A DNA stretch of 64,000 nt from an uncultured Brachyspira sp. (GTDB lineage: Bacteria > Spirochaetota > Brachyspiria > Brachyspirales > Brachyspiraceae): assembly GCF_944388875.1 (NCBI RefSeq), contig NZ_CALXKQ010000003.1:124001-188000 (forward strand), read 5' to 3'. The notes under the pieces were generated by a model. It made no database searches. It was not told where the DNA came from and saw nothing but the letters and a program-made list of their open reading frames with translations. Every line of letters starts with the position of its first letter. The first letter of the stretch is position 1. The translations under genes and the position numbers were made by a program. Below, one piece after another: positions 1-9,268 of the stretch.

Positions 1-677
1 TGTATGGATTTGCCGCTGGTGTTATGACAGCTGCATGTTTCTGGTCATTGCTTGCACCTTCAATAGAACTATCAAAAAATATAAATCTGCCTAATTGGAT
101 TATACCAGCTGCAGGATTTTTATTCGGTTCATTTTTTATATGGGTGCTAGATAGAATACTTCCTCACATGCATATAATAAACGGAAGCGAACAAAAAGAA
201 GGAACAGATACCAAACTTTCAAAAAATATACTGTTATTTCTAGCCGTTACTTTGCATAATATACCAGAAGGCTTATCTGTAGGAATAACATTCGGAGCAT
301 TTTCAATAGGAAACAGCGGAGTTACATTCAATGCCGCTTTGGTGCTTGCATTAGCCATAGGCTTGCAGAACTTTCCTGAAGGGGCTGCTGTATCTCTTCC
401 GCTTAAAACAAATGGTGTATCAAATTTTAAATCTTTCTTATTCGGAGCTGTATCAGGTATAGTAGAGCCTATTGCTGCCGTTATTGGTGCTTTAGCTGTT
501 ACAGAACTTACATTTATACTTCCTGCTGCTTTATCTTTTTCTGCGGGTGCTATGATATATGTTGTTATAGAAGAACTTGTACCTGAAGCTGTTGCTGATG
601 AACATAATCATTTCGGAGTATTCGGATTTATATTAGGCTTTGTAGTAATGATGGTTCTTGATGTAGCTTTAGTATAA
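1..677 (+). CDS. ZIP-family metal transporter (GufA/ZupT-like), 5' end cut by the window
   Basis: Inner-membrane uptake transporter for divalent metals such as zinc or iron. The reading frame is open to base 3, so the N-terminus lies outside the window; the first ATG, at 24, is internal (the sequence before it reads GFAAGV, a usual ZIP motif). Two ZIP signature helices are visible, HNIPEG and NFPEG, which carry the His/Asn/Pro/Glu metal-binding residues of helices IV and V. A short polar loop around IINGSEQKEG separates the membrane blocks. The C-terminus ends in the hydrophobic helix FILGFVVMMVLDVALV. It converges with lptB, leaving only 17 bases. Metal specificity cannot be read from the sequence. 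Confidence 0.9.
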   Translation, partial: YGFAAGVMTAACFWSLLAPSIELSKNINLPNWIIPAAGFLFGSFFIWVLDRILPHMHIINGSEQKEGTDTKLSKNILLFLAVTLHNIPEGLSVGITFGAFSIGNSGVTFNAALVLALAIGLQNFPEGAAVSLPLKTNGVSNFKSFLFGAVSGIVEPIAAVIGALAVTELTFILPAALSFSAGAMIYVVIEELVPEAVADEHNHFGVFGFILGFVVMMVLDVALV

Positions 678-694
678 AAAATATAAATAAAGCA

Positions 695-1534
695 TTACAT
701 AGTAAAAGATTCGCCTAAATAAACTTTACGTGCTAATGGATTGTTAACTATCTCTTCAGGAGTTCCTTTTACCAATATCTGTCCATTGCCCATAATATAT
801 GCTCTGTCTGTAATTCTTAAAGTTTCGCGTACATTATGGTCAGTAATTAATATGCCTAATCCCTTTTCTTTTAATGATGCTATAATATTTTGTATATCAA
901 TAACGGCTATAGGGTCAACTCCTGCAAACGGCTCATCCAATAATATAAACTTAGGATTAACAGTTAATGCTCTTGCTATTTCGCATCTTCTTCTTTCACC
1001 GCCAGAAAGCGTATATCCTTTTTGCTTTCTTACATGAGTAATATTAAACTCTGCAAGAAGCATATCAGTTATATCCATTCTGTCTTTTTGAGTAAGATTT
1101 TTATTATATTCGAGTATAGCAAGAAGATTATCCTCAACTGAAAGTTTTCTGAATATAGATGCCTCCTGAGGTAAATAACCTATACCAAGTGTAGCTCTCT
1201 CATGCATGTGAAGTTTTGTTATATCCAAATCGTTCAAGTATACATTTCCTGAAGTTGCAGTAACGAATCCTACTGTGATATAAAAACTAGTAGTTTTTCC
1301 AGCACCATTAGGACCTAAAAGCCCTACAACCTCTCCCTGCTTAACGCTATAGGAAATATCGCCTATAATCTTTCTCTTGCCGTAATATTTTGTGAGATTA
1401 ACAGCACGTATTTCATAAGGATTTGATTTGTCATAATTAAAGAAATTTTCTGCTGTTATTTTTTCTTCAGGGGGTATATTATCAGTATTTATCTTTTCGT
1501 TTTTTTTGAAAATATTTAAAAATTTACCAATCAT
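695..1534 (-). CDS. lptB: LPS/LOS export ABC transporter ATP-binding protein LptB
   Basis: Cytoplasmic ATPase of the LptB2FG complex, which extracts lipooligosaccharide from the inner membrane for transport to the outer leaflet. Walker A GPNGAGKT is at about residues 74-81, the signature LSGGE at 176-180, Walker B FILLDE at 196-201 and the H-loop His at about 233. PFAGVDP is typical of LptB rather than of other ABC ATPases. The first 40 residues are an extra, charged N-terminal extension not usual for LptB (usually about 240 aa). The start is supported by GAGAGGG eight bases upstream. It stands apart from any lptF/lptG genes in this window. Confidence 0.93.
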   Translation of the reverse strand: MIGKFLNIFKKNEKINTDNIPPEEKITAENFFNYDKSNPYEIRAVNLTKYYGKRKIIGDISYSVKQGEVVGLLGPNGAGKTTSFYITVGFVTATSGNVYLNDLDITKLHMHERATLGIGYLPQEASIFRKLSVEDNLLAILEYNKNLTQKDRMDITDMLLAEFNITHVRKQKGYTLSGGERRRCEIARALTVNPKFILLDEPFAGVDPIAVIDIQNIIASLKEKGLGILITDHNVRETLRITDRAYIMGNGQILVKGTPEEIVNNPLARKVYLGESFTM

Positions 1535-1566
1535 ATACCCTCTCTATATAATATATTTTTTATCAA

Positions 1567-2094
1567 TTATAAACTTATGCTGCTTGCATGTTTTTCAGTA
1601 TCTAAATTGCCTATAGCTTTATCAAATGTATAAAGATTTCTGCCATTCAAATCGCCTAAAATTTTAATCTTATCAAGTATATCATTAAATAACTCTTCTT
1701 CTTCAAGCTGCTCTTGTATAAACCAATCTAAGAACCTTAAAGTAATATAGTCTTTTTTATCCATAGCATTTCCAACTAATTCATTTATACATGATGTTAC
1801 ATACTGTTCATGCTTAAGTATAGTTTCAAATAAATCTTCAGCAGATTTAAAATCACTTTGAGGAGCCTGAATATCGCTAATTACAGCTTGTCCGCCTACT
1901 TTATTAATAAAATCTCTAAATTTTTCAAAATGTTCTATTTCTTCCTTGTAGTGTCCATATAAAAATTTACTGCATCCTTTTAATCCTTGTTTATCACACC
2001 AGCTTGACATATTGAAATAAAGACTAGCAGAATAAAGCTCTTTATTTAATTGTACATTCAATAATTTTATAGTATCCTCTTTTATTATAGACAT
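1567..2094 (-). CDS. ftnA: Ferritin (non-haem), copy 1
   Basis: Iron-storage ferritin, which oxidises Fe(II) and stores it as a ferric mineral in a 24-subunit shell in the cytoplasm. The four-helix bundle pattern is clear: NKELYSA in helix A, EEIEHFEKF (the ExxH ferroxidase pair) in helix B, and FIQEQLEEEE in helix D. The ATG at 2094 was chosen over an in-frame ATG at 2160 because GGAG lies eight bases before it and the MSIIKE start matches the neighbouring paralogue. Length 175 aa, normal for bacterial ferritin. It is followed upstream by a second, very similar ferritin gene, so this is a tandem duplication. Confidence 0.92.
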   Translation of the reverse strand: MSIIKEDTIKLLNVQLNKELYSASLYFNMSSWCDKQGLKGCSKFLYGHYKEEIEHFEKFRDFINKVGGQAVISDIQAPQSDFKSAEDLFETILKHEQYVTSCINELVGNAMDKKDYITLRFLDWFIQEQLEEEELFNDILDKIKILGDLNGRNLYTFDKAIGNLDTEKHASSISL

Positions 2095-2168
2095 AATAAA
2101 CTCCTTTTTATATATTTTATAACCTGATATTATTTTATAATACCATATTAAATTTATCAAATAAAAAA

Positions 2169-2182
2169 TTAGATATATCTAA
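2169..2182. promoter_or_regulatory. Palindrome TTAGATATATCTAA upstream of ferritin copy 1
   Basis: A perfect 14-bp palindrome about 75 bases upstream of the ferritin start codon at 2094. It shares the TTAGA/TCTAA ends with the longer palindrome before ferritin copy 2. It could be an operator for a Fur/PerR-type metal or peroxide regulator. This is inferred from position and symmetry only. Confidence 0.35.
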
Positions 2183-2299
2183 AATTATAACATACTTTTT
2201 AGAAATTTATTGAATTTATATTGAAAAATAAAAGAAAATGTAAGATTAAGAAATTAGGGTATATTTAAATAAAACATACCCTATAATTTTTATGCTAAA

Positions 2300-2815
2300 T
2301 TAAGAACCATGTTCCTCAGTATCCAAATTACCTACAAATTTATCAAATGTATAAAGATTTCTGCCTTTTAAGTCGCCTAAAATTTTAATCTTATCAAGTA
2401 TATCATTAAACAACTCTTCTTCTTCAAGCTGCTCCTCAACAAACCATTCTAAAAACTTCAATGTAACATAATCTTTATTATCCATTGATATGCCTACAAG
2501 TTTATTGATGCAGGAAGTAATATATTCTTCATGCTTAACAATATTTTCAAATAACTCTTCAACAGAATTAAAATTATATTCAGGAGCTTTCATCTCTCCC
2601 ATGATAGCCTGACCTCCAGCCTTATTTATATACTCTCTGAACTTCTCTAAATGAGTATGCTCTTCTGATGAATGATTATATAAAAATTTGCTGCATCCTT
2701 TTAATCCCTGCTTATCACACCATCCAGCCATATTAAAATAAAGATTTGCAGAATAATGCTCCAAATTTAAATGTTCATTTAATAGTTTTACAGTTTCCTC
2801 TTTAATTATAGACAT
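2300..2815 (-). CDS. ftnA: Ferritin (non-haem), copy 2
   Basis: A second iron-storage ferritin, 171 aa, closely similar to the gene at 1567-2094 and presumably a tandem duplicate. Ferroxidase-type residues are retained: NLEHYSA in helix A, SSEEHTHLEKF in helix B and FVEEQLEEEE in helix D. Helix A carries His where copy 1 has Leu, and helix B reads EEHTH rather than EEIEH, so the copies may differ in iron handling. The ATG at 2815 is preceded by AAGGAG; an in-frame ATG at 2869 would place the start inside a large palindrome and is rejected. The intergenic gap between the two copies is about 200 bases, so each probably has its own promoter. Confidence 0.92.
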   Translation of the reverse strand: MSIIKEETVKLLNEHLNLEHYSANLYFNMAGWCDKQGLKGCSKFLYNHSSEEHTHLEKFREYINKAGGQAIMGEMKAPEYNFNSVEELFENIVKHEEYITSCINKLVGISMDNKDYVTLKFLEWFVEEQLEEEELFNDILDKIKILGDLKGRNLYTFDKFVGNLDTEEHGS

Positions 2816-2830
2816 AATAAACTCCTTTTT

Positions 2831-2867
2831 GTTAGAATTATATAATATAATATTATATAATTCTAAC
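2831..2867. promoter_or_regulatory. 37-bp perfect palindrome in the ferritin copy 2 leader
   Basis: Two 18-base arms (GTTAGAATTATATAATAT and its exact reverse complement) flank one central A. It ends only about 5 bases before the ribosome-binding site of the ferritin at 2815. It may be a dyad operator for a Fur/PerR-family regulator, or an RNA hairpin covering the leader. TTAGAAT/ATTCTAA half-sites resemble PerR-type boxes, but the spacing is longer than in the classical box. Confidence 0.45.
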
Positions 2868-2969
2868 AAAAATTACAATATGATTTTATAAAATAAAATG
2901 AATCAAACACTATTATATTATTTAATTTTTAGAGTAAATAAAACATTTATGACAATTTTTATAAAAAAT

Positions 2970-2995
2970 AAACAGCAGACAATAGCCTGCTGTTT
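2970..2995 (-). terminator. Rho-independent terminator after the chemoreceptor gene
   Basis: Stem AAACAGCAG/CTGCTGTTT with an 8-base loop. On the minus strand it is followed by ATTTTTTAT. It lies 38 bases past the stop codon of the minus-strand chemoreceptor at 3033. Confidence 0.75.
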
Positions 2996-3032
2996 AAATT
3001 AAATCATCAAATTATTATTTATGTAATGACTA

Positions 3033-4967
3033 TCAATTTCTTAATTTAAAATATTCTATAGCATTGATAAGCTCATTAGCTTCATTTAATAAAGATTCTG
3101 ACGCTGAAGTAGCCTCAGTAACCAAAGCCGCATTCTTCTGAACAGCAGAATCCATATTATTAATTGCTATATTTATCTGTTCTATACCTTTTTCCTGTTC
3201 CTGAGCTGCTGTATTTATTCTGTCCATCAAAGAAGAAGCATTATCCATCTTTTCAGATATTTCCATAAATATATCTTTTGACTCTTTAACACTTTTAGCA
3301 GCTAAATGAATTTTTTCATTACTGTCTGTTATTAATGAAGTGATATTTTTTACTGATTCCTGAGTATTCTGTGCTAAGTTTCTTACTTCGCTTGCCACTA
3401 CAGCAAAACCTCTCCCTTGCTCACCAGCACGTGCCGCCTCTACAGAAGCATTTAAAGCAAGTATATTAGTTTGAAAAGCAATATTTTCTATAAGTTTAGT
3501 AATATCCATAATCTTATTGCTTGCCTCATAAACATCGTCCATTTTGCTTACACTGTCTTCTACTATTTCGCCTGCCTTAGTTAAATGTTCCTTAGCCTCT
3601 GATACCATAGAAGTACTTGTAGCTACATTTTCAGCAGATTCTTTAATAGCACTAGCCATCTGATTCATAGATGCAGCAGTTTCTTCCAAACTAGAAGCTT
3701 GAGATTCTGTTCTTTCAGACAAATCATTGTTTCCTATCAAAACCTGATTTGCTGCTGTAGAAACCTGTTCTGCAGAATTTTTAACAGTATTTATTACATT
3801 GTTAAAGTTATTCATAGCTTTATCCCAGCCTCTTGCTATATCACCCCATTCATCTTTTCTCTTATCAAAATGCTTAGGTATTTCTCTAGTCAAATCACCT
3901 TCAGACATAGCTAAAATATCTTTTGATAATGCATTTATAACATTTGATACTTTTCTTCCTATGATGTACGGGATAATTAAGAAGAGCATAACAATTATCA
4001 AAATCAAAATTATAAGAAAAACATTCTTCATAACATTGCTATCTTTCAATATTATATCTCTAGGAGTAGATAAACAAAGTCCCCAATATACACCTTTAGA
4101 AATTTCTATAGGTGTAAAAGCATATGTATAATCTTCTTTTGCTATTGCTCCATAGGCTTCTATTATTGAGAATTTACCAGACTGTATATTTTCAAAGACA
4201 CTATATTCTTTATAATGAGGATATACTTCATAAATATTTTTAGAAACATTAGCCACATTATAAGTATCATATATAACAGATCCATGCTGATCGTATAATT
4301 CAACTGTTGTTTCTGCAAAAGGTTTTATATTTCCAAGCAAAGCAGTAATAGAATCTACAAAAATATCAACATATATAACACCTATAAATTTATTTTGAGG
4401 AGTTATAGGAATACATAAAGTAAATAATACTGTATCAGCATTAACTGTAGAATTATAAACTCCTGATACATATACATCTCCTGTTCTTTTAGGTTCTGTA
4501 TAATAGTCTACATTAAAAGTATCTATTCCTAAATATGCTTCTCCGTTTCTTGATATATAATAATTAAATCTTCCATTAGCGGCTCTATATTCTGAATTGG
4601 TATAATCTGCATCATTATCTAAGGCATTAGGTTCAAATGCTATTGATAAGCCATTTATATCATCAGGAAGGCTATTAAAAAATACCGATGTTAATTGTTT
4701 ATATGTTACCCTATCTCTTATTCCTCTGTTATAAATATTTTCTATATTAACTTTAAGCCCCATAACATTATATAGATGTTTTTCTATATTAAATTTTATA
4801 TCATTAGCTTCTCTTAATGAGGTTTCCTGTAATATTTTATAAGACAAATTTTTAGTTATATTACCTACATACAACATAATTACAGTATTTGCTAATATAA
4901 TAATTACTATAATAGGTACTAATATAATGGCTGTGATTTGAAATTTCAATCCGACTTTTTTAAACAT
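3033..4967 (-). CDS. Methyl-accepting chemotaxis protein with dCache sensor
   Basis: Transmembrane chemoreceptor, 644 aa, that signals to CheA/CheW to control flagellar rotation. Layout: TM helix at about 10-35, a large periplasmic double-Cache-like domain at about 40-310 (short tracts such as DYYTEP and [16 protein letters not shown]), a second TM at about 316-340, HAMP to about 395, then the cytoplasmic signalling domain. The hairpin tip [18 protein letters not shown] is canonical. GGAG lies eight bases before the ATG. A close paralogue lies at 37263-39200. The two signalling domains are nearly identical while the sensor domains diverge, so they probably sense different ligands. Confidence 0.93.
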   Translation of the reverse strand: MFKKVGLKFQITAIILVPIIVIIILANTVIMLYVGNITKNLSYKILQETSLREANDIKFNIEKHLYNVMGLKVNIENIYNRGIRDRVTYKQLTSVFFNSLPDDINGLSIAFEPNALDNDADYTNSEYRAANGRFNYYISRNGEAYLGIDTFNVDYYTEPKRTGDVYVSGVYNSTVNADTVLFTLCIPITPQNKFIGVIYVDIFVDSITALLGNIKPFAETTVELYDQHGSVIYDTYNVANVSKNIYEVYPHYKEYSVFENIQSGKFSIIEAYGAIAKEDYTYAFTPIEISKGVYWGLCLSTPRDIILKDSNVMKNVFLIILILIIVMLFLIIPYIIGRKVSNVINALSKDILAMSEGDLTREIPKHFDKRKDEWGDIARGWDKAMNNFNNVINTVKNSAEQVSTAANQVLIGNNDLSERTESQASSLEETAASMNQMASAIKESAENVATSTSMVSEAKEHLTKAGEIVEDSVSKMDDVYEASNKIMDITKLIENIAFQTNILALNASVEAARAGEQGRGFAVVASEVRNLAQNTQESVKNITSLITDSNEKIHLAAKSVKESKDIFMEISEKMDNASSLMDRINTAAQEQEKGIEQINIAINNMDSAVQKNAALVTEATSASESLLNEANELINAIEYFKLRN

Positions 4968-5088
4968 GGCAACTCCAAATAAAATTATTGATTCAAAATA
5001 AAATAATTTTGATTAAGATAATTAGGATAGGGGGTATACAAAAATAAACCCTAACATTATATAATATATAGTAAAAAAATAAAAAATA

Positions 5089-5132
5089 CAAGCATGCATC
5101 ATTTTAATGATAAAAAAAATGCTTGATTTTTT
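5089..5132 (+). terminator. Hairpin with T-run in the ilvD leader (terminator or attenuator)
   Basis: Outer stem CAAGCAT/ATGCTTG enclosing an inner ATCATT/AATGAT stem, followed by ATTTTTTA on the plus strand. It lies 64 bases before the ilvD start, between divergent genes. No plus-strand gene ends here, so a leader attenuator is possible. A second small hairpin, CATTCTA-CTAA-TAGAATG, follows at 5135-5152. No T-box core sequence was seen. Confidence 0.4.
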
Positions 5133-5195
5133 ATCATTCTACTAATAGAATGGGTAAATACATTTTAAACAATTTTATTAAATGGAGAAATAATT

Positions 5196-6878
5196 ATGAG
5201 TTTCAGAGAAAATAGTTCTTTAAGAAGCGATAGAGTATTAAAAGGTGATGAAAGAGCACCAAACAGATCTTTATTCTATTCTATGGGTTATACAGATGAA
5301 GAATTAAAAAGACCTCTGATTGGAATTATTTCTGCATATAGTGAAATTGTACCAGGACATATACATCTTGATAAACTTTCTCAGGCTGTTAAAGCTGGAG
5401 TTTTAATAGGAGGAGGCACACCTATACTTATACCTGCAATAGGCGTTTGTGATGGTATAGCTATGGGACACTTGGGTATGAAGTATTCTCTTCCTTCTAG
5501 AGAGTTAATAGCTGATTCTGTTGAAAGCATGGTTATAGCTCATGGTTTAGACGGAGTTGTTCTAGTGCCTAACTGCGATAAAATAGTTCCGGGTATGATA
5601 ATGGGACTTTTAAGAATGAATATACCGGGCATCGTTATAAGCGGAGGAGCTATGCTTCCGGGTGATCATGGAGATGAGAAAATAAGTTTATCTAATATAT
5701 TTGAGGCAGTAGGAGCAAAAAAGGCTAATCTTATAAATGATGCTGAATTAGAAGAATATGCACAAAATACTTGTCCTAGCTGCGGTTCTTGTGCGGGAAT
5801 GTATACTGCAAATAGCATGAACTGTCTTTCTGAGGCTTTAGGTATAGCTTTACCGGGAAACGGAACCATACCTGCTGTATATTCTGCCAGAACTTTGCTT
5901 GCTAAAAAAGCTGGTATGCAGGTTATGGAATTATTAAAAAAAGATATAAAACCATTGGATATAATAACTCCTGAATCATTCAAAAACGCTCTTGCTGTAG
6001 ATATGGCATTAGGATGTTCTACAAACAGTGTACTTCACTTGCTTGCTATAGCTAATGAGGCTGGAATACCAATAGATTTAAAAACTATAAATGAAGTAAG
6101 CGACCGCACACCTAATCTTTGTCATTTAGCACCTGCGGGACATAACTATATAGAAGATTTATATAAAGCTGGAGGAATACCTGCTGTTATGAAAGAGCTT
6201 GATAAAGGCGGATTTATAAATACTTCGCTTCTTACTGCTACAGGTAAAACAATAGCTGAAAATATAAAAGATGCTGTTAATAAAAATAATAATGTTTTAA
6301 GAAATATAGAAAATCCTTACAGCAAAACAGGAGGAATTGCTATACTTTGGGGCAATATAGCTAAAGACGGATGTGTTGTTAAACGTTCTGCTGTTGCTGA
6401 TGAAATGCTTGTACATAAAGGACCTGCAAGAGTATTTGACAGTGAAGAATCTGCAATAGCTGCTATATATGCTGGTAAAATAAATAAAGGTGATGTTGTA
6501 GTTATAAGATATGAAGGACCTAAGGGCGGACCTGGTATGCGTGAAATGCTTAACCCTACTTCTGCTCTTGCTGGTATGAAGCTTGATAAAGATGTTGCTT
6601 TAATCACTGACGGAAGATTTTCTGGTGCTTCAAGAGGTGCTTCTATAGGACACGTTTCGCCAGAGGCTGCAAGCGGAGGAGAAATAGCTTTTATAAAAGA
6701 AAATGACATCATTAGTATAGACATTCCTAATCATAAAATCAATTTAGAAATCTCTGATGAAGAAATGGAAAAAAGAAGAAAAGAGATTGCTATTAAACCT
6801 TTAGAAGAAATTAGAGGCTGGCTTGGAAGATATAGAAAACTTGTTCAGTCTGCTAATACTGGTGCTATATTAAAATAA
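5196..6878 (+). CDS. ilvD: Dihydroxy-acid dehydratase
   Basis: Cytoplasmic iron-sulfur enzyme of branched-chain amino-acid synthesis; it dehydrates 2,3-dihydroxy-isovalerate and 2,3-dihydroxy-methylvalerate to the 2-keto acids. 560 aa, full length. Cluster-binding motifs are visible: PNCDK at about 126-130 and [18 protein letters not shown] at about 193-210. At the position where [2Fe-2S] members have Cys (TPC), this protein has VPGH, as in the E. coli enzyme, which points to the oxygen-labile [4Fe-4S] type. The ATG is preceded by GGAG. No other ilv/leu gene is adjacent, so it is a single-gene unit with its own leader and a hairpin downstream. Confidence 0.96.
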   Translation: MSFRENSSLRSDRVLKGDERAPNRSLFYSMGYTDEELKRPLIGIISAYSEIVPGHIHLDKLSQAVKAGVLIGGGTPILIPAIGVCDGIAMGHLGMKYSLPSRELIADSVESMVIAHGLDGVVLVPNCDKIVPGMIMGLLRMNIPGIVISGGAMLPGDHGDEKISLSNIFEAVGAKKANLINDAELEEYAQNTCPSCGSCAGMYTANSMNCLSEALGIALPGNGTIPAVYSARTLLAKKAGMQVMELLKKDIKPLDIITPESFKNALAVDMALGCSTNSVLHLLAIANEAGIPIDLKTINEVSDRTPNLCHLAPAGHNYIEDLYKAGGIPAVMKELDKGGFINTSLLTATGKTIAENIKDAVNKNNNVLRNIENPYSKTGGIAILWGNIAKDGCVVKRSAVADEMLVHKGPARVFDSEESAIAAIYAGKINKGDVVVIRYEGPKGGPGMREMLNPTSALAGMKLDKDVALITDGRFSGASRGASIGHVSPEAASGGEIAFIKENDIISIDIPNHKINLEISDEEMEKRRKEIAIKPLEEIRGWLGRYRKLVQSANTGAILK

Positions 6879-6894
6879 TTTTTAATGAAAATAA

Positions 6895-6931
6895 TTGATG
6901 TTATAGTTCATTTGTTTGACTATAACATCAA
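6895..6931 (+). terminator. 13-bp hairpin downstream of ilvD
   Basis: Perfect stem TTGATGTTATAGT/ACTATAACATCAA with an 11-base loop, 16 bases after the ilvD stop. There is no long T-run after it, so its terminator role is likely but not certain. Confidence 0.55.
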
Positions 6932-7211
6932 ATAAAAGCACTGATAATCTAAAAGTCATAAAATATAAAATTAATTACAGACTGCTTGGTTACCTATCTT
7001 TTAAGCCAGGATAAAAATTGTTTAGTTTATAGCTGATATAAGCATAGACTAAATTTATTTTAAATAAAAATTTTTTATAAAGGAGAAAAATATGATTATT
7101 AATTATTAATAGATATGATATAAAATACAAACATTAAATTTAATGAATTAAAGAAACAACTTACTTAAAATTTTAAATAATAATATTAATTAAAAGGAAA
7201 AGGATTGAAAA
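6932..7211 (+). promoter_or_regulatory. Structured leader of the iron-type dehydrogenase gene
   Basis: Non-coding stretch with a strong imperfect hairpin at 7021-7053 (TTTAGTTTAT plus GCT pairing with AGC plus ATAGACTAAA, one G-U pair and one bulged A). A T-rich tract follows, as in a terminator or attenuator. A mini ORF follows at 7092-7109. No known riboswitch core was recognised. Confidence 0.35.
7092..7109 (+). CDS. Possible 5-codon leader ORF (MIINY)
   Basis: AGGAG at 7081-7085 stands six bases before ATG, followed by Ile-Ile-Asn-Tyr and TAA. The ribosome site is as good as those of the neighbouring real genes. It sits between a leader hairpin and the dehydrogenase at 7212. It could be a leader peptide or the stump of a deleted gene. 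Confidence 0.3.
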   Translation: MIINY

Positions 7212-8297
7212 ATGAGTACAGAAAATTTATTTTTACCTAATTTTAGTATAGGAAGGGATGTTTATAAAAATATATATGATATATGTTCAAATTATGGAAA
7301 AAAAGCTGTTATAATATCTGGTAAAAAATCTCTTCAGGCATCAATAGAGCTTATATTAAACAATATAAAAGACATAAGTATAACTGGAATGCTTCATTAC
7401 GGAGGAAATTCTACTTTTGAAAATGCTGAGTTCCTTAAAGAGAAAAAAGCAGTTATGGAAGCCGATATGATATTCGCTGTAGGAGGAGGAAGAGCATTAG
7501 ACACATCAAAAGTTTTAGCAGATATGATAGATAAACCCATATTTACATTTCCTACATTAGCTTCAAACTGTGCTGCTGTAACTTCTTTATCTGTTGTATA
7601 TTATAATGACGGAAGTTTTAGAGAAATGTACAATGTAAAAAGACCTCCATTGCATACATTTATAAATACTGATATTATATTAAACTCTCCTGAAAATTAT
7701 TTCATAGCTGGTATATCAGATGCACTTTCCAAACAGTATGAAGCATTATTATACACAAGAAATGAAAATTTAAATTATAGAAATTTTTTAGGTATTGAGG
7801 TTATAAAAAACTGTTCTAATGATATATTGAAATATTATTCAGAAGCTGTAAATGATTTCAGAAATAAAAAATCAACAGATGCTTTAAACAGAGTCATACT
7901 TCATATAATATACACAGTAGGCTTAACATCTGTAATGATAAAAGATAATTATCATATCTCTTTGCATAATGGACTAACAAAATTAAAAAGAATAGGAGAA
8001 AAACTGCTGCATGGCGAATTAGTATCTTATGGAATATTACTGCTTCTTACCATGGACAAACAATACGATGCCAGAGAGGATATTTTTAAGTTTAATAAAT
8101 TTATGTCGCTTCCAACATGCCTAAAAGACATAGGAATAAATAATTTAAGTTTAGAAGATGAAGATATTAATATAGCATTAGATGGAACACTTGCTCTTAA
8201 TGACTTAAATATAAGTTCGTATAAAGCTGATAAAGAAATGCTATTAAAGGCTATTATAGATTTAGAAGAATACAATAATAGTCAATATATAAAATAA
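7212..8297 (+). CDS. Iron-containing alcohol dehydrogenase family protein (glycerol-dehydrogenase-like)
   Basis: 361-aa member of the dehydroquinate synthase-like/iron-ADH fold, a cytoplasmic NAD(P)-dependent polyol or alcohol oxidoreductase. The N-terminal Rossmann part contains the nucleotide loop GGGRALDTSK at about 92-101 and the PTLASNCAAVTS motif. The C-terminal helical part has GISDALSKQYE, LHNGL and LLHGE, which supply the Asp and His metal ligands of the glycerol dehydrogenase group. Start: ATG with AAAAGGA upstream. The substrate cannot be fixed: glycerol dehydrogenase is the nearest guess, but glycerol-1-phosphate-type enzymes share these motifs. The leader before it is structured. 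Confidence 0.82.
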   Translation: MSTENLFLPNFSIGRDVYKNIYDICSNYGKKAVIISGKKSLQASIELILNNIKDISITGMLHYGGNSTFENAEFLKEKKAVMEADMIFAVGGGRALDTSKVLADMIDKPIFTFPTLASNCAAVTSLSVVYYNDGSFREMYNVKRPPLHTFINTDIILNSPENYFIAGISDALSKQYEALLYTRNENLNYRNFLGIEVIKNCSNDILKYYSEAVNDFRNKKSTDALNRVILHIIYTVGLTSVMIKDNYHISLHNGLTKLKRIGEKLLHGELVSYGILLLLTMDKQYDAREDIFKFNKFMSLPTCLKDIGINNLSLEDEDINIALDGTLALNDLNISSYKADKEMLLKAIIDLEEYNNSQYIK

Positions 8298-8329
8298 TAA
8301 AAATATAATTATAATTTAAGGATAACAAA

Positions 8330-8468
8330 ATGAAAACATTAAAACAAATAAGCAATTTCTTTGTATGATGATTCACAAAGATTAATGCAGGATGTATCAA
8401 TATAAGCGGGAATACATAACTTTTTAATTGTAGCACATTTTACTAAAAAGGCATATGGCATAATATAA
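8330..8468 (+). pseudogene. Remnant of a small gene after the dehydrogenase
   Basis: TAAGGA precedes an ATG opening MKTLKQISNFFV and then TGA. Reading on in the next frame gives YDDSQRLMQDVSI, a stop, then AGIHNF and KKAYGII to TAA at 8468. The good ribosome site plus broken frames suggest a decayed short ORF once co-transcribed with the dehydrogenase. The family is not recognised. Confidence 0.3.
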
Positions 8469-8570
8469 AGGTGCAAAAATAAAAGACTAAATTTAATTAA
8501 TTTGATATAAAAAATAATTATGTGTTTATAAAATATTTAAATGCATAATTATTTTTTTATATATAACTAA

Positions 8571-9092
8571 TCAATTAATAGATTTTATTTCATTAAAAAG
8601 CTCTAATAATTTATGTGCTTTATCTTCTGGAAATTTTATATTTTTAAAAGCTTCACTATTTTCCAATCTTATATCTGTTAATATACCAAGATTATATATT
8701 TCTGAACTTGCGTTAACAAGATATGTATCTATATAATCAGTATCAAAAAACCATCCTTTAATAGTTTTATAAACTTCCTCCTTATTTAATTTTTTCACAT
8801 TATCTGTATAATTTAAATATATAAAACTATCATCACTAAATTTTAATACTATTTTATTTTCTTCTGTAATTGTAAAAGCTGAACTACTAATATATTGTGC
8901 TTCTAATACTATATTATTTTTTTCTTTACTTACCAATCTTAAATTTATAGTAGTATCCCAGTTTTTTACACTAATATAATCTGTTTGATAATATGTGATT
9001 CCATAAAAATCATCTTTTATTGTATTTACTTTGGTTGAACATGAATTTATAAAAAATAATAAAATTATTATATTATAATATATTTTCATCAT
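8571..9092 (-). CDS. Putative lipoprotein of unknown function
   Basis: 172 aa from the chosen start. The N-terminus is a short basic stretch, a hydrophobic run and the lipobox FINSC, so it is probably exported and lipidated. The mature part is rich in Tyr, Asn and Lys with alternating beta-like segments (YISVKNWDTTINLRLV, IVLKFSDDSFIYLNY) and no recognised domain. The ATG at 9092 was chosen because AGAGG lies six bases upstream; the longer ORF to 9164 would spoil the signal peptide. It is a single gene between the dehydrogenase and the restriction-modification genes. Confidence 0.6.
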   Translation of the reverse strand: MMKIYYNIIILLFFINSCSTKVNTIKDDFYGITYYQTDYISVKNWDTTINLRLVSKEKNNIVLEAQYISSSAFTITEENKIVLKFSDDSFIYLNYTDNVKKLNKEEVYKTIKGWFFDTDYIDTYLVNASSEIYNLGILTDIRLENSEAFKNIKFPEDKAHKLLELFNEIKSIN

Positions 9093-9268
9093 AATGCCTC
9101 TAGATACAAAATTAATTAAATTATAAATATAATTTAATTTTTGTAAATAAAAAAATAGTTTCATTTTTATGTAATATTTAAACTAATTTAGTATTTCTTA
9201 TAAAAATTAATAATTGAAAAATATTGTATATAGTATAAAATATTATAATTAAAAAATTAAAGGGAATT

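Noticed and set aside
5041-5195. T-box or other amino-acid riboswitch before ilvD
   Set aside because: A hairpin with a T-run exists, but no T-box core sequence or specifier loop was seen.
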